The notes: generated by a model not told the origin, from the sequence alone. A stretch of DNA of 64,000 bases from Bacteroidota bacterium (GCA_025454835.1 JALONQ010000007.1:1-64000); one strand, 5' to 3'; shown: positions 50,647 to 62,981, counted from the first letter of the stretch. Made by a program: numbers and translations.

Positions 50647-52302
50647 TCAGCGACCTTCGTACTCTCCCCAGACGGACCGCAACACGTCGGAGATCTCTCC
50701 GACCGTGGCCTCAGCCTCGACCGCCGCCAGGATCGGCGGCATGAGATTGCGTTGTTCGACCGCCGCCGAGCGGATGCCGGCCAAGCCACGCTGCACCGCA
50801 GAAGCATCTCGCCGCTCTCGTATCGCCCGGAGGACCTCGATCTGACGTGCGCGCGCGCCTTCGTCGACCTTCAAGGTCTCGGGCCTGACCGTCTCTTCCT
50901 GCACGAATTTGTTCACGCCGACGATCACCTTGTCGCCTCGTTCGATCGCCTGCTGGTAGGCGTACGCGCTCGCGGCGATCTCCGACTGCATGTAGCCTTG
51001 TTCGATCGCGCGCGCCGCGCCGCCCATCGATTCGATACGGTCCATGTACTCCCGCGCTTTCGACTCGATCTGGTCGGTCAACGACTCGACATAGAAAGAG
51101 CCGCCCAGCGGATCGGGCGTCTCTGTCACACCCGATTCATAGCCCAGCACCTGTTGCGTGCGCAGCGCTAAACGCGCCGCATCGGCCGTGGGCAGGGCCA
51201 GCGCCTCGTCGCGGCCGTTCGTATGAAGGGACTGGCATCCCCCCACGATGGCGGCCAGCGCCTGCACGGTCACGCGGACGACATTCGTGTCGATCTGCCG
51301 GGCGGCCAGCGTTGCCCCGCCGGTCTGCGCATGGAAGCGAAGACGCTGGCTCTCCGCCAGCTTGGCGCCGAAGCGATCACGCATCAGAAGCGCCCAGAGC
51401 CGCCGCGCGGCGCGGAACTTGGCCACCTCCTCGAAGAAATTGTTGTGGGCGTTGAAGAAGAACGAGATCTGCGGCGCGATGTCGTCGACCGCCAGTCCCC
51501 GGTCGACGGCCGCCTGCACATACGCCACGGCATTCGCGAGGGTGAAGGCGAGCTCCTGGACGGCCGTCGAGCCAGCTTCGCGGATGTGATATCCGCTGAT
51601 CGAGATCGTGTTCCACTTGGGAAGCTCGCTGCGGCACCATGCCATCAGGTCGGTCACAAGCCGGATGGACGGCTCCGGGGGATAGATGTACGTGCCCCGC
51701 GCGGCGTACTCCTTCAGGATATCGTTCTGCACCGTCCCGGAGATCCTGGCGAGATCGGCCCCCTGCTCCTTTGCCACGGCAACATACAGGGCCAGCAGCG
51801 TCGAAGCGGTCGCATTGATCGTCATGGACGTCGAGACATCCTGAAGACGGATGCCCTTGAACAGCGTGCGCATGTCCTCGATCGAGTCGATCGCGACACC
51901 GACCTTTCCGACCTCGCCCTCCGCCATGGCATGGTCTGAATCGTAGCCGATCTGGGTCGGAAGGTCGAACGCCACCGAGAGCCCGGTCGTCCCGCTCTGG
52001 ATCAAGTAGCGATAGCGTTCGTTCGACTCCTCCGCCGTGCCGAAGCCGGCGTACTGCCGCATCGTCCAGAGTCGAGTCCGATACATCGTCGGATAGACGC
52101 CTCGCGTGAAGGGAAACTCACCCGGGAATCCGAGCGCGTCGCGGTAGGAGATCTCGCTGTCAACGTAGACCGGATCGATCGGGATGCCTGAGTCGGTCGC
52201 AAACGCGGGCCGGCGTTCGCCTCCTCGTTTCATGGATGGTCCGCGCGTCTCGCGCTCCCACCGATCGAGGTCCTGAGTCGTGATCTTGTCGATACCACTC
52301 AT
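50647..52302 (-). CDS. Methylmalonyl-CoA mutase family protein, large (substrate-binding) subunit only
   Basis: The protein has 551 residues from the ATG at 52302. The TIM-barrel mutase core is clear: [86 protein letters not shown], and [16 protein letters not shown]. The C-terminal adenosylcobalamin-binding domain (DxHxxG) is absent, so a separate B12 subunit must be supplied from elsewhere. It is probably part of propionate/succinate interconversion, although a mutase for another acyl-CoA is possible. comEC precedes it by 16 bases and AAGGAA lies upstream of the ATG. Confidence 0.92.
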   Translation of the reverse strand: MSGIDKITTQDLDRWERETRGPSMKRGGERRPAFATDSGIPIDPVYVDSEISYRDALGFPGEFPFTRGVYPTMYRTRLWTMRQYAGFGTAEESNERYRYLIQSGTTGLSVAFDLPTQIGYDSDHAMAEGEVGKVGVAIDSIEDMRTLFKGIRLQDVSTSMTINATASTLLALYVAVAKEQGADLARISGTVQNDILKEYAARGTYIYPPEPSIRLVTDLMAWCRSELPKWNTISISGYHIREAGSTAVQELAFTLANAVAYVQAAVDRGLAVDDIAPQISFFFNAHNNFFEEVAKFRAARRLWALLMRDRFGAKLAESQRLRFHAQTGGATLAARQIDTNVVRVTVQALAAIVGGCQSLHTNGRDEALALPTADAARLALRTQQVLGYESGVTETPDPLGGSFYVESLTDQIESKAREYMDRIESMGGAARAIEQGYMQSEIAASAYAYQQAIERGDKVIVGVNKFVQEETVRPETLKVDEGARARQIEVLRAIRERRDASAVQRGLAGIRSAAVEQRNLMPPILAAVEAEATVGEISDVLRSVWGEYEGR

Positions 52303-52318
52303 AGCCAGGGTTCCTTCG

Positions 52319-54655
52319 TCAATGTCCAGGTTGGCTCCAGGCCTCTCGACTCCAGCGACCGCCGTCCGTTGTGAACCACACCGCACCCGCTTCCATCGTC
52401 ATGGCGACATCGATGCGGCGATCACGGAGCTGCGAGATGCGATGCGGATCGGGGTGTCCGAACGAATTGCCCCGACCGACGGAAATGATGGCATGCTCCG
52501 GACGGACGGCGTCCAACCAGCGCGCCGACGTCCCCGTGTTGCTTCCATGGTGTGCCACCTTCAGCAGGTCCGACCGGACGAATCCGCCGTACCGCGACAG
52601 AACCTCTTCCTCCCCGTCGTCTTCCAGGTCACCGGTCAGCAGTATGGAGGCGCTGCCTGCCATCAGGCGGACCAGCACCGATCGATCGTTCGCCGAACGG
52701 CTGACGGGATCCGGCCCGGGATGAAGCACGTAGCAACGGACGGCCGGATCCAGCGTCAGGCGGTCACCTCGGCGGGCGATCCGTACCGTGACGCCCCTCG
52801 CCTTGGCCAGATGATGGACCTCAGGGCGGACGGCGGTGCTGTCGCACAACGTCAATGTACGCACCGGAAGATGGTCGAGCAACCGCGTCAGTCCGCCCGT
52901 ATGGTCGCGATGTCCGTGAGTGATGATCACTTCGTCCAGGGCGCGAATACCCAGTCGCTGCAGCAACGGGAGGATGGTCCTCTCAGAGGTGAACTCTGAC
53001 GGACCGGCATCGACGAGGGCCGTCGCCCCATGGAACGTGCGGATAAGGTGCGCATCCCCCTGGCCGACGTCGATCGTGATGATCTCCGCCAACGGTCGTC
53101 TTTCCGTCACCACCGGTCGCCACACAGCGACCACGGCGAGCAGACATCCAGCCATGACGAAGGTGCGCCGAACGCCCGGGAGCGAGCCTGCGGCCACGGC
53201 CGCCAGGAAGGAGTACAGCGCCGCCAGCGTCCATCCATCGGGCCTCACCGCTTCGACGGCGGCGAGCGGCAGCGAAGCCCCGACGCGGACCGAGCCGAGC
53301 AACAGGTCCATGAGCACGTCATTCACGCCGGCATACACCGAACCGATCCACGGCAGAACGGGCATGAAGAGCAATTCGACGACGCCGAGCACCAAGATCA
53401 CACCCGAAAGCGGTACGACCACCAGATTCGCGACGACCGACACCAGCGACACCTGGCCGAACACCGACATCGTCAAGGGCAGCGTGCCGATCTGCGCCGC
53501 CGCGGAAACGGCCAGCAACTGAACGGTCGCGCGAACGAACTCATGATCGTGAAACTCCTCAGGCAGTCGCCGCAGAAGCGGTTCCAGCATCGGCGAACCG
53601 ATCACGATCGCCAGGACCGAGATGAACGAAAGCTGAAATCCGACATCGAACAACGAGCGTGGATCGCGGAGGAACAGAATGATCGCCGCGATGGCCAGCG
53701 ATTGGAACACGTCAGCGCGGCGGCCTGCGACCCCGGCTGTCAGCACCACGATCGCCATCACACTCGCCCTCACGACCGACGGGCTCGACCCGGTGACCCA
53801 GAGATAGAACAGAATTCCCACGACGGCCATCCCAAAAGCCGCGCGCCTCCGCAGCCGCAACAGGCCGGCGACGACAAGCGCCACCAGCGCGATCAACGCC
53901 ACGTTCCCACCCGACACGGCAAGAATATGAACGGTCCCCGTGGCCAGGAAGGCATCCTTCAGATCTTCCCCCAACTCCGCCCGGTACCCCAGAATGACCC
54001 CCTTCAGAAAAGCCGCTCGTTCTCCGGCGTGCAGTTGGTCGATCCAGCCGTACAACACCGATTGCAGGACGCCCAGCCACGTTCGATGATCAAAACCGGG
54101 CGGCGCGTGCACGCGTGTGGCGGAACGTGCGCGGACCACGGCATCGATACCGGCGAGCGAAAGCATCGCGCCATAGTCCATTTCGCCAGGATTCCTCGGT
54201 CGAGGGAACGGCTCGACCGAGCCTGTCAGAAGCCATACGTCACCGGCGCGGGGCTCAGGGATGGGTTCTTTGTTGAACGGGCGGGGCATGCTCACCCGGC
54301 TCCGCACGATTTTTCTCCCACCGCACACCGTGTCCGGCATGTGAACGTCCGCGACAAACGTCCATGTTCGCTCATGCCGCGTCGGCGGATCGACGATCCG
54401 TGCTGTGAACGGAAGCAATGTGTTGGGGTCGGTTGGCGGCACCCGCGCGGCGGACCCAGACTCGAGAACGAGCGCATGCCACGACATGCCCGCGAACAAC
54501 AGACCTATGAGCAGGAAGGCGTCGGCGACAATGATGCTCTGACGGCGAATAGCCAGCGCGGCGGCGAAGCAGAGAACGAGGAGGGCGTACGAAAGGGGCG
54601 GCGGCCATCCGAGCGCGTCGGAGGCTGCGATCCCAGCGGCGAGCGCCAACGCCAT
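52319..54655 (-). CDS. comEC: ComEC/Rec2 family DNA-uptake channel protein
   Basis: The protein has 778 residues from the ATG at 54655. An N-terminal membrane and OB-like region (DUF4131) is followed by the competence core with many membrane segments ([67 protein letters not shown]). The C-terminal MBL domain (about 540-770) shows [28 protein letters not shown] and [12 protein letters not shown]. It imports single-stranded DNA across the inner membrane and its MBL domain may degrade the other strand. No other com or pilus gene is adjacent. Confidence 0.95.
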   Translation of the reverse strand: MALALAAGIAASDALGWPPPLSYALLVLCFAAALAIRRQSIIVADAFLLIGLLFAGMSWHALVLESGSAARVPPTDPNTLLPFTARIVDPPTRHERTWTFVADVHMPDTVCGGRKIVRSRVSMPRPFNKEPIPEPRAGDVWLLTGSVEPFPRPRNPGEMDYGAMLSLAGIDAVVRARSATRVHAPPGFDHRTWLGVLQSVLYGWIDQLHAGERAAFLKGVILGYRAELGEDLKDAFLATGTVHILAVSGGNVALIALVALVVAGLLRLRRRAAFGMAVVGILFYLWVTGSSPSVVRASVMAIVVLTAGVAGRRADVFQSLAIAAIILFLRDPRSLFDVGFQLSFISVLAIVIGSPMLEPLLRRLPEEFHDHEFVRATVQLLAVSAAAQIGTLPLTMSVFGQVSLVSVVANLVVVPLSGVILVLGVVELLFMPVLPWIGSVYAGVNDVLMDLLLGSVRVGASLPLAAVEAVRPDGWTLAALYSFLAAVAAGSLPGVRRTFVMAGCLLAVVAVWRPVVTERRPLAEIITIDVGQGDAHLIRTFHGATALVDAGPSEFTSERTILPLLQRLGIRALDEVIITHGHRDHTGGLTRLLDHLPVRTLTLCDSTAVRPEVHHLAKARGVTVRIARRGDRLTLDPAVRCYVLHPGPDPVSRSANDRSVLVRLMAGSASILLTGDLEDDGEEEVLSRYGGFVRSDLLKVAHHGSNTGTSARWLDAVRPEHAIISVGRGNSFGHPDPHRISQLRDRRIDVAMTMEAGAVWFTTDGGRWSREAWSQPGH

Positions 54656-54687
54656 GCGAACAGCCGGGCGAGGCGCGAGCCATCCCC

Positions 54688-55599
54688 CTAGGGTGCGATG
54701 TTCAGCAGTTCGAGGACACACGGTGCCACGTGTGTCAGATTGCGGATACGGTCGGCACACCGCTCATGACCATGCCCAAGCGCGATGCACGGCACGGGAT
54801 TGCGGGTGTGCATCTTGGTGCTCAGATCCTCGATGTTCCCATGGTCGCTGACGGCGAGGATCAACGTCGAGCGGAGGTCCGTTCCCTCGACGACGCCGCC
54901 GAGGAATGCGTCGAGCCGCTCCAGGGAGGTCACGGCCTTCGACATTTCTTGGGCATGTCCGGCGTGGTCGGTGATCCAGTAGTCGAAGACGGTCAGGTCG
55001 TGTTCGGCCATGATCTCTGCGCAGTGTCGGCCGGCGAGGTGCGGCGTCACCGGCTCGACCTGGGCATGCCCCATCTCTTTCCAGCGATCTCGAACGAAGT
55101 CGGCGGAGATCGCGCGACCAGCCGCCAGGTCGTCGGCCGTCTTCAACGGGATGCCGGCCATGATCGACGCCATCGTCGGGACGTTGAGCCGACGCGTCCC
55201 GGATGCGGTGTAGTCGAAGAATCGTTGCGGGAAAGCGTTCGCCAGCACGGCCCGCTTCCCTGCATCACGGACCCGGCGAAAGAGGCTGCGCTCGGCGATG
55301 AACGGTCGCAGACTGGTGGGAGGATAAGGACCGAAGTGCCGGCCGAAGCGCCGGGCACCGTTGATGCCCGTAAAGATCGCCGTCTGTCCGGTACCGCTCT
55401 GCGGGAGGCCGGGAACGCGCAGGTTTGCATCCACGGGATGCAGCGTCGCACGACCTGTCGTCAGCCGGCGCCTTCGCAGATGGGGGATATCGCCGAGGAG
55501 CGAACGAAGTACGGGGAGGTGCGCAACGAAGAAAGGATTCTTCGCGGGGTCAGCCGGACCGATGCCGACGCCGTCGAGGAAGAGCAGGAAGACCCTCAA
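54688..55599 (-). CDS. Alkaline-phosphatase-superfamily metalloenzyme (phosphomutase-like)
   Basis: The protein has 303 residues from the TTG at 55599, which forms a TTGA overlap with the dtd stop; the in-frame GTG at 55623 is an alternative. The metal-binding pattern of the superfamily is visible: [11 protein letters not shown] at the start, the nucleophile region [37 protein letters not shown], and [14 protein letters not shown]. Relatives include phosphopentomutase and independent phosphoglycerate mutase, but the protein is shorter than both. The substrate is unknown. Confidence 0.82.
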   Translation of the reverse strand: MRVFLLFLDGVGIGPADPAKNPFFVAHLPVLRSLLGDIPHLRRRRLTTGRATLHPVDANLRVPGLPQSGTGQTAIFTGINGARRFGRHFGPYPPTSLRPFIAERSLFRRVRDAGKRAVLANAFPQRFFDYTASGTRRLNVPTMASIMAGIPLKTADDLAAGRAISADFVRDRWKEMGHAQVEPVTPHLAGRHCAEIMAEHDLTVFDYWITDHAGHAQEMSKAVTSLERLDAFLGGVVEGTDLRSTLILAVSDHGNIEDLSTKMHTRNPVPCIALGHGHERCADRIRNLTHVAPCVLELLNIAP

Positions 55600-56060
55600 C
55601 CGCGTCCTCCGCCCGGCAAGCACTCGAGTTGCACTGTGACGGGACCGTCGTTCACCAGATCCACCTTCATCATTGCGCCAAACACGCCCGAAGGGACCGG
55701 GCGGCCGCGCAGTTCCCGGCTGAGCGCTGACTTGAAGCTCTCGTACAGCCGTTCCGCCAAGTCCGGCGGAGCGGCATCGGTGTAGCTCGGACGCGTGCCG
55801 CGGCGGGTGTCGGCATAGAGGGTGAACTGAGAGACGACCAGCGCTTCACCGTTGACCTCCCGCAGGGATCGGTTCATTTTTCCGTCGGCATCCGGAAAGA
55901 TGCGCAGGACGGCACAGCGCGCGGCGAGGTCATCGGCGGCGGCGGGGTGATCGTCGCGATGGACGCCGAGCAGGATCAGGAGCCCCGGGCCGATCGCGCC
56001 AACGACAGCACCATCGACCGAGACGGATGCGCGAGACACCCTCTGGATGAGCGCTTTCAT
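55596..56060 (-). CDS. dtd: D-aminoacyl-tRNA deacylase
   Basis: The protein has 154 residues from the ATG at 56060, which overlaps the prmC stop (ATGA). The family start [17 protein letters not shown], the active-site region [20 protein letters not shown] and the C-terminal [10 protein letters not shown] (gly-cis-pro region typical of Dtd) are present. It removes D-amino acids from mischarged tRNA. The longer frame to 56159 runs inside prmC and is not used. Confidence 0.95.
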   Translation of the reverse strand: MKALIQRVSRASVSVDGAVVGAIGPGLLILLGVHRDDHPAAADDLAARCAVLRIFPDADGKMNRSLREVNGEALVVSQFTLYADTRRGTRPSYTDAAPPDLAERLYESFKSALSRELRGRPVPSGVFGAMMKVDLVNDGPVTVQLECLPGGGRG

Positions 56061-56962
56061 GTGCGGACCGTCCGGGGTTCGAACCACGCCGTCACGACCC
56101 GCTCGACCTGTTGCAGGTCGAGATGCGCCTCGACCTTCGCCGCTCCGGCATCCCGACACAACCGCTTCACGTCGGCCGATTGGTCATGGCCCACTTCCAT
56201 GACCAGCGGTCCCGGCGCTCGCAGCAGCTCAGGCACGACCTCAATGATCCTTCGAACGCACTTCAGCCCGTCGCCCCCGTCGGTGAGCGCCCGTTGCGGC
56301 TCCTGGTTCCGAACGTGCGGCTCAAGCGTCTCCCATTCCACCAACGGGATATAGGGTGGATTGCTGGCCACGATATCGAACCTCGCCCGCAGCCACTCGG
56401 GCGGAGGTTCGAACATGTCCCACTCGATCATCTCGACCTTGTCCGACAGGCCGTGATCGTTGACGTTTCCCCGCGCAACTTCGAGCGAGCCGGGATGAAC
56501 GTCGACGCCGATCGCCCGTAGATTCTTGATGTACTTTCCCGTCGCTACGGCGATGTTGCCGCTCCCGGTACCGATGTCGAGCAGCTGGAGGGGCATGTCA
56601 CCCGACCTGTCCTTGGCCCACAGCATGATCCACTCTACGAGCGTTTCGGTCTCCGGCCGGGGTATAAGCACCCGCGGATCCACGCGAAGGGCAATGCCCA
56701 TGAAGTGGGCCGAACCGACGATGTATTGGACGGGCTCTCCGCGCAGGCGTCGCAGGAGGACATGCCGAAACGCTTCCAGCTCGGCCGGCTGAACGGGAAG
56801 TTCAAACCCGGTGTAGAGCTCGATGCGCGGGCGCCGGAGCACGTGTGCGAGCAACAGTTCGACCGTCAGGCGCGCCTCTTCGAGGCCCCGCTGCTGCAGG
56901 TGGTCGATGGTCACTCGCATGAGCTCCCGCACCGTCCATGAACGGGTGGAAGTGTCGAACAT
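56057..56962 (-). CDS. prmC: Peptide chain release factor N5-glutamine methyltransferase
   Basis: The protein has 301 residues. The N-terminal helical domain ([21 protein letters not shown]), the conserved [12 protein letters not shown], the SAM loop [16 protein letters not shown] and the catalytic [12 protein letters not shown] (NPPY) all match PrmC/HemK. It methylates the GGQ glutamine of release factors. It starts five bases before the stop of the upstream unknown gene (57-base region) and overlaps dtd. Confidence 0.95.
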   Translation of the reverse strand: MFDTSTRSWTVRELMRVTIDHLQQRGLEEARLTVELLLAHVLRRPRIELYTGFELPVQPAELEAFRHVLLRRLRGEPVQYIVGSAHFMGIALRVDPRVLIPRPETETLVEWIMLWAKDRSGDMPLQLLDIGTGSGNIAVATGKYIKNLRAIGVDVHPGSLEVARGNVNDHGLSDKVEMIEWDMFEPPPEWLRARFDIVASNPPYIPLVEWETLEPHVRNQEPQRALTDGGDGLKCVRRIIEVVPELLRAPGPLVMEVGHDQSADVKRLCRDAGAAKVEAHLDLQQVERVVTAWFEPRTVRT

Positions 56963-56967
56963 GCGGA

Positions 56968-57426
56968 TCAGCGTTTGCGCCGCTTTGAAGGCCGGGATGC
57001 CGGCTTCCGAGCGGTCGTCTTTCCCCTCGACGGTCGGTCAGCTCCGTTCGTGCCCCGCGTGGAGGCAACGGCACGCGTCTCCGAGAGATGTCGCAGCGGC
57101 AGACTCGGCATCTCGTCGACGTCGTCCTCCGCCGGCCTCGCCTTGCGCCGGAGAGATACGTTCCAAGCCGACCAGATGCCCATCTTCACCAGGTCTTCGT
57201 CCCGTTCCTCATCGGAACCGTCCTCGTTGCCTGCTCCGTCCAACCGGTCGACGTGAAACCGCGGGTCGCACTCAAGCATCGCTGCAAAATCGGCAAGGCT
57301 GCACAACTCGAATCCCTTGGCGCGGGATTGCTTCGAGACCGACTCCCACAGAGAGCGGAGCGGGACGGGGGACGACGACTCGGCGGCGAGCACCTGAGCC
57401 GCGACATGGAGAGTGCGTTCAAACAC
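56968..57426 (-). CDS. Unknown protein with possible N-terminal winged-helix
   Basis: The protein has 152 residues if started at the GTG at 57426. It is not a family I recognise. The N-terminal 70 residues (FERTLHVAAQVLAAES, VPLRSLWESVSKQS, FELCSLADFAAMLECDPRFHVDR) have the helix spacing of a HARE-HTH or other winged-helix domain, which is inference. The second half is charged and basic (TTARKPASRPSKRRKR at the end) and may bind nucleic acid. A TTG at 57495 overlapping the MFS stop (TTGA) could also start the frame, but a promoter at 57467-57495 places the likely transcript start after it. It precedes prmC. Confidence 0.5.
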   Translation of the reverse strand: MFERTLHVAAQVLAAESSSPVPLRSLWESVSKQSRAKGFELCSLADFAAMLECDPRFHVDRLDGAGNEDGSDEERDEDLVKMGIWSAWNVSLRRKARPAEDDVDEMPSLPLRHLSETRAVASTRGTNGADRPSRGKTTARKPASRPSKRRKR

Positions 57427-57466
57427 AGGGCTGGCGGGCAGGACGAAAGGGTCCGGGCCGCACAAA

Positions 57467-57495
57467 AAGGTAGGAGTTCTGCGATGAACTGTCAA
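57467..57495 (-). promoter_or_regulatory. Promoter of the wHTH-prmC-dtd run
   Basis: Minus-strand TTGACA, 17-base spacer, TACCTT. The TTG of the -35 box is also the TTGA stop/start junction of the MFS gene, so the promoter sits at the very end of that gene. Confidence 0.55.
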
Positions 57496-58712
57496 GCGAC
57501 CGCGATCGCCGGAACGCGACGCAACAAGATGACGCCGATCAAGATCGAAACGATCGCCGATACGAACACCGTCGGATAGCCCCATCGGTCCACGCCGAAT
57601 CCGGCCGCAACGCTCAGGGCCTGCCACGGCGCGAGACAGACATTCATGAGACCGATATACAGGGCACGCTCACCGGCCGAGGAGGCTTCGGCCGCGAAGC
57701 TGTAGCGAGCCATCATCTCGGCGCCCAGAGGAATGCCGAGGGCGATGAACGCGGCGACCATCATGCCGGGAGTATCGGCCAACGTCGCGATCCCAAGCGC
57801 CAAGGCTGAGCTGATCGCACAGATGATCAGCGGCAAGTTCGACCCCCGGCGATCTGTCAGCCATCCCAGCCATCCGCCGCCGAACATTTGCGCGGCCACC
57901 AGCACCATGGTGTAGATCCCGACGGAGGCCGGGTCCGACCCGAACTTCGCGGTCGCCGCCGGAAGGATAAAAACGCCCGCGCTCGCACCCGAGGTCACAA
58001 AGCCAGACGCGAGGAGAAAACGGCGCATGCGTCGATCGGTCCGGAGGATACGGATGATGTCCGATCCGCGGTGCCGACCGGCTTCTGCCGGCAGTGTCGC
58101 GAACTCAGACTCAACGACCTTACGCTGGACCATCCACGAGGAGGCCTGGAACGCGAACGCCACGGCGATCGCCGCCGCAATGCCCCAGCTGAATCCGAAC
58201 AGCGCCAGAGCGGCTGTCAACACGAAGGAATTGAGGAACGAGAGGCAGGCACCCCCCGCGGACCGCCAGCCGAGCAATCGCCCTCGCTCGTGAACCGACG
58301 TGGTACGCGTGAAGAAATCGAACCAGAGCGGAGACACCAGCCCTGCCCAAAGCTGGTTCAGCGCGAGCAGAAGCAGGAAGAGCGTCAACGGCCACCCGTC
58401 GACGCCTGAAGCGGCAAGCGCCAGCACGGCTGCCATGGCCAGGATATGAAGGCGCTGGATCATCCCTCCCCTAAGCACCCAGGGCTTCAAAGCCGTGAAG
58501 GTTCGGGCGTGGAGCGCTGAGAAAAGCTGAGGAGCGTAGAAGGCGAAGTAGATGATGACGGGCAGGGCACCGATGTGGGTGGTTGAGCCGCCCAAATGCA
58601 GGACGATCGCCGGGACCACCGTAGGGCCGGCGATGAAGGCGCCGCTTCCGATGTAGAGCGCGCCTTCGACGAGGTGGACTCGGAAGTTACGACGACGGGT
58701 GGCGGGGTCCAT
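57492..58712 (-). CDS. MFS transporter
   Basis: The protein has 406 residues with about twelve hydrophobic segments. The loop motif RGRLLGWRSAGGACLSFLNS and the mid-chain GWLTDRRGSNLPLII (the D-R-x-G loop between segments) fit the major facilitator superfamily. The substrate is unknown. Its ATG lies only six bases past the U-tract of a terminator-like hairpin (58719-58745), so its expression may depend on read-through from the receiver gene or on attenuation. The product sits in the inner membrane. Confidence 0.88.
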   Translation of the reverse strand: MDPATRRRNFRVHLVEGALYIGSGAFIAGPTVVPAIVLHLGGSTTHIGALPVIIYFAFYAPQLFSALHARTFTALKPWVLRGGMIQRLHILAMAAVLALAASGVDGWPLTLFLLLLALNQLWAGLVSPLWFDFFTRTTSVHERGRLLGWRSAGGACLSFLNSFVLTAALALFGFSWGIAAAIAVAFAFQASSWMVQRKVVESEFATLPAEAGRHRGSDIIRILRTDRRMRRFLLASGFVTSGASAGVFILPAATAKFGSDPASVGIYTMVLVAAQMFGGGWLGWLTDRRGSNLPLIICAISSALALGIATLADTPGMMVAAFIALGIPLGAEMMARYSFAAEASSAGERALYIGLMNVCLAPWQALSVAAGFGVDRWGYPTVFVSAIVSILIGVILLRRVPAIAVA

Positions 58713-58718
58713 GGGACA

Positions 58719-58745
58719 AGAAAAAAGGCCGCCGGAGGCGACCTT
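58719..58745 (-). terminator. Intrinsic terminator between the receiver gene and the MFS gene
   Basis: A nine-base-pair stem with one G-T pair (AAGGTCGCC / GGCGGCCTT), three-base loop, followed by a run of T. The MFS ATG at 58712 comes just six bases after the T-run. Confidence 0.75.
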
Positions 58746-58769
58746 GGTTCAACCGTGCTGCGACCACGG

Positions 58770-59177
58770 TCATTTCTTCTTCAGGTTGTCGGCGAAGAGT
58801 TGCGCCACCTTCTCGATGTCGTAGCCGACCTTCGGGAGATAGTGTCCGCCGTACTTCTCGACCATGGCCTTCAGCGTGTCGTAGGCATCCGCACTGCAGA
58901 AGAACGTGGGCGTTCCGCGGTTCGGGCCCTCCTTCTTCGCCAGCTGAAGCAGCGCGATCCCTGGCAGGTGACCCTTGAGGTTCGTGTCCTTGAAGTCGTT
59001 GTCGAGGATAATGAGGTGGAATTGCTCGGCCTTGATCTTCGCCCACGTCTCGACGCTCGTTGCGGTCTCCGTGATGGCGATCTCATCCTCAATGATCGCC
59101 GTGGCGACTTCAAGAGCGAAGCCGTGCGACTTGCGTTGTCCTTCGTCGTCGTCGGCGATGAGAACTTTGTAGGGCAT
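58770..59177 (-). CDS. Stand-alone response regulator receiver domain protein
   Basis: The protein has 135 residues, a single receiver domain without output domain. The acidic cluster D9-D11 (VLIADDDEG), phosphoacceptor D59 (LIILDNDFKD), S95 (FFCSAD) and K116 (YLPKVGY) form the phosphorylation site. A slightly long loop (DFKDTNLKGHLPGIALL) follows the phosphoacceptor. It probably signals by protein interaction. No histidine kinase is nearby. It has its own promoter (59207-59235) and a strong terminator, so it may be a one-gene unit. Confidence 0.88.
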   Translation of the reverse strand: MPYKVLIADDDEGQRKSHGFALEVATAIIEDEIAITETATSVETWAKIKAEQFHLIILDNDFKDTNLKGHLPGIALLQLAKKEGPNRGTPTFFCSADAYDTLKAMVEKYGGHYLPKVGYDIEKVAQLFADNLKKK

Positions 59178-59206
59178 GGTCGTGGAACTTCAATTCGGAC
59201 GGAATG

Positions 59207-59235
59207 AACCTACGACAAAATGGGTGCAAATACAA
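59207..59235 (-). promoter_or_regulatory. Promoter of the response regulator gene
   Basis: Minus-strand TTGTAT, 17-base spacer, TAGGTT, with the ATG 29 bases downstream of the -10 box. Confidence 0.55.
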
Positions 59236-59276
59236 ACCAACGACGCGCGACGCCGCAGGACCTCTTTCGAGGATGC

Positions 59277-61025
59277 TTACGGGCGCGCGTAGACTTTTCG
59301 GCCACCGATGTATGTCGCCTCGACCGTCGTCGTCAGGATCCGCTCGGGGGCCTGTTCGTCGAAGGCATCCGACAGCACGATGAAATCCGCCAGTTTCCCG
59401 GAGGTGAGACTACCCTTCAACGCCTCTTCGAACCCCGCCGTTGCCGCCCATGTGGTATAGCCTTTCAGCACCTCCAGAAGCGTCATGCGCTCGTTCGCGT
59501 ACCATCCGCCGTCGAACGCTGCTGGGTCGACAATGCCGGCGGATGACAGATCGAACAGCTCACGGGTCAGGTCCGCTGCCGAGCGGGGCTTGCCGTCCGC
59601 ATCTCGGCGAGTGACGGCAGCGTACACACCCAGCAATGGATTTGGCTGTTCGACGGGGAAATCGGAGCCGCATGGAATGATGACGCCCGTCGACAGCAAC
59701 GACCGCCAGGCATACGCGCCTTTGATGCGCTCCGGACCCAGGCGCGATTCCGCCCAGTACATGTCGGACGTGCAATGCGTTGGCTGCATCGACGGCAGGA
59801 CCTTTAACCGCGCGAAACGCCCGATATCGTCCGGATGCAGGATCTGCGCATGTTCCACCCGAAGTCGATGGTCGTGGGCTTTCGTCGCCTCGATCGCCCT
59901 TTCGTACACGTCGAGCACGATGGCGTTGGCCCGATCGCCGATGGCGTGCGTGCAGACCTGGAACCCGTGTTGAAGCGCCTCGGAAACTGACATCGCCAGT
60001 TCCTGTTCGCCCGTCACGGTCAGCCCGCGGTTCGTTGGATCGTCCGAGTACGGTTCGATGAGGGCAGCACCGCGCGAGCCGAGCGCCCCGTCGGCGTAGA
60101 GCTTGAGCGCTCGAACCGTCAGCCGATGGTCGCCGAAGCCGATCATCGGCCCCTCCTTTTTGAAACGTTCCCAGGTGGGACCGGGACCTCCGACTGCGGC
60201 GTAGATCCGCATCTTGAGACGGTCGTCTTCGATGAGCCGTCGATATGCGGCAAGGTCGGTCGAGTCAACGCCCATGTCATGGACGCCGGTCAGGCCAAGC
60301 GACAGGCATTCCTGCTGGGCCGTCAGCATCGCCTCTTCCAGCTCTGCATCGCTCGGAGGAGGAACGTGCGGTGCCACGAGGAGCTCAGCGTTGTCGACGA
60401 GGACGCCCGTCGGCTCGCCGTGCGCATCCCGTATGATCTTCCCCCCTTCCGGGTCGGGCGTTGCCCTCGTGATACCGGCGATCTCCAGAGCCTTCTTGTT
60501 GACCCACAGCGCGTGACCATCGATGCGGCTCAGGACCACCGGATGGTCCAGCGCCACCTTGTCGAGTACTCGATGATGCGGAAAGGCCTTGGTCGACCAG
60601 AGGTTCTGGTTCCATCCCCTGCCACGGATCCACTGTCCCGGCGTGGAGCGCTTCACGCGCTCTGCCACACGCTCTGCCGCCGCCTCGGCGCTGGGTGCGC
60701 CGACGAGGTCGACGGTCATGCGCGCGATCCCGAGCGAGACAAAATGAGCGTGCGCATCGATGAGGCCCGGGAGCATGGTCTTGCCCTTCAGGTCGATTTC
60801 GACGGGAGCCGTGAATCTGTGCCTGATCTCCGATGTGGAGCCGACGGCAACGATCCGGTCGCCTACCACGGCAAGGGCTTCGGCCTCCGGCTGGTCGTCA
60901 TCCATCGTGAGCAGCCGGCCATTGAGGTAGATCGCGTCAGCATCCCTCGGGAGCCACCACCAGAGCGCCGCGCCGACGAGAGCCAGTGAGAGGACGATCA
61001 GCAGGATGCGGTTCCGTTGTTTCAT
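59277..61025 (-). CDS. YtcJ-like amidohydrolase with N-terminal signal/anchor
   Basis: The protein has 582 residues. An N-terminal hydrophobic segment (ILLIVLSLALVGAALWWWL) is followed by an amidohydrolase-3 domain: MLPGLIDAHAHFVSLG (metal HxH), a lysine-type segment RALKLYADGALGSRGA, CTHAIGDRANAIVLD, VEHAQILHPDDI and IPCGSDFPVEQPNPL (metal Asp). YtcJ-type enzymes act on N-acyl or similar amide substrates. This one is probably periplasmic or membrane-attached. The symporter gene ends 43 bases upstream, suggesting uptake and hydrolysis are linked. Confidence 0.88.
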   Translation of the reverse strand: MKQRNRILLIVLSLALVGAALWWWLPRDADAIYLNGRLLTMDDDQPEAEALAVVGDRIVAVGSTSEIRHRFTAPVEIDLKGKTMLPGLIDAHAHFVSLGIARMTVDLVGAPSAEAAAERVAERVKRSTPGQWIRGRGWNQNLWSTKAFPHHRVLDKVALDHPVVLSRIDGHALWVNKKALEIAGITRATPDPEGGKIIRDAHGEPTGVLVDNAELLVAPHVPPPSDAELEEAMLTAQQECLSLGLTGVHDMGVDSTDLAAYRRLIEDDRLKMRIYAAVGGPGPTWERFKKEGPMIGFGDHRLTVRALKLYADGALGSRGAALIEPYSDDPTNRGLTVTGEQELAMSVSEALQHGFQVCTHAIGDRANAIVLDVYERAIEATKAHDHRLRVEHAQILHPDDIGRFARLKVLPSMQPTHCTSDMYWAESRLGPERIKGAYAWRSLLSTGVIIPCGSDFPVEQPNPLLGVYAAVTRRDADGKPRSAADLTRELFDLSSAGIVDPAAFDGGWYANERMTLLEVLKGYTTWAATAGFEEALKGSLTSGKLADFIVLSDAFDEQAPERILTTTVEATYIGGRKVYARP

Positions 61026-61068
61026 TGCGTGTGTCGGATGTTGAACAGGGTAAGGAGTGAAGCGCCGG

Positions 61069-62820
<1,752 letters not shown>

Positions 62821-62898
62821 GGGTGTATGCTAAATCGTCAGGACGGAAAGGGCGGAAGGAGTTCGAGGTGAGTCAGGCTCAGCCGAAGACACCGCCCG

Positions 62899-62927
62899 AA
62901 TGTACATGATGGCGCTCCAACAAGCAA
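62899..62927 (-). promoter_or_regulatory. Promoter of the sodium:solute symporter gene
   Basis: Minus-strand TTGCTT, 17-base spacer, TACATT, in the divergent gap to the alpha-mannosidase gene. Confidence 0.5.
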
Positions 62928-62952
62928 TGCGCCGTTCTGCTCAAGTTCTTTC

Positions 62953-62981
62953 TTGCCCATCAGCGATGAATTCCTTATCTT
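62953..62981 (+). promoter_or_regulatory. Promoter of the alpha-mannosidase gene
   Basis: TTGCCC, 17-base spacer, TATCTT, with the ATG at 63021, giving a short leader of about 33 bases. Confidence 0.65.

Noticed and set aside
53030-54691. 553-residue plus-strand open frame
   Set aside because: It is antisense to comEC, whose domains and membrane segments are unambiguous. The frame is a low-complexity, His/Arg/Gln-rich shadow.
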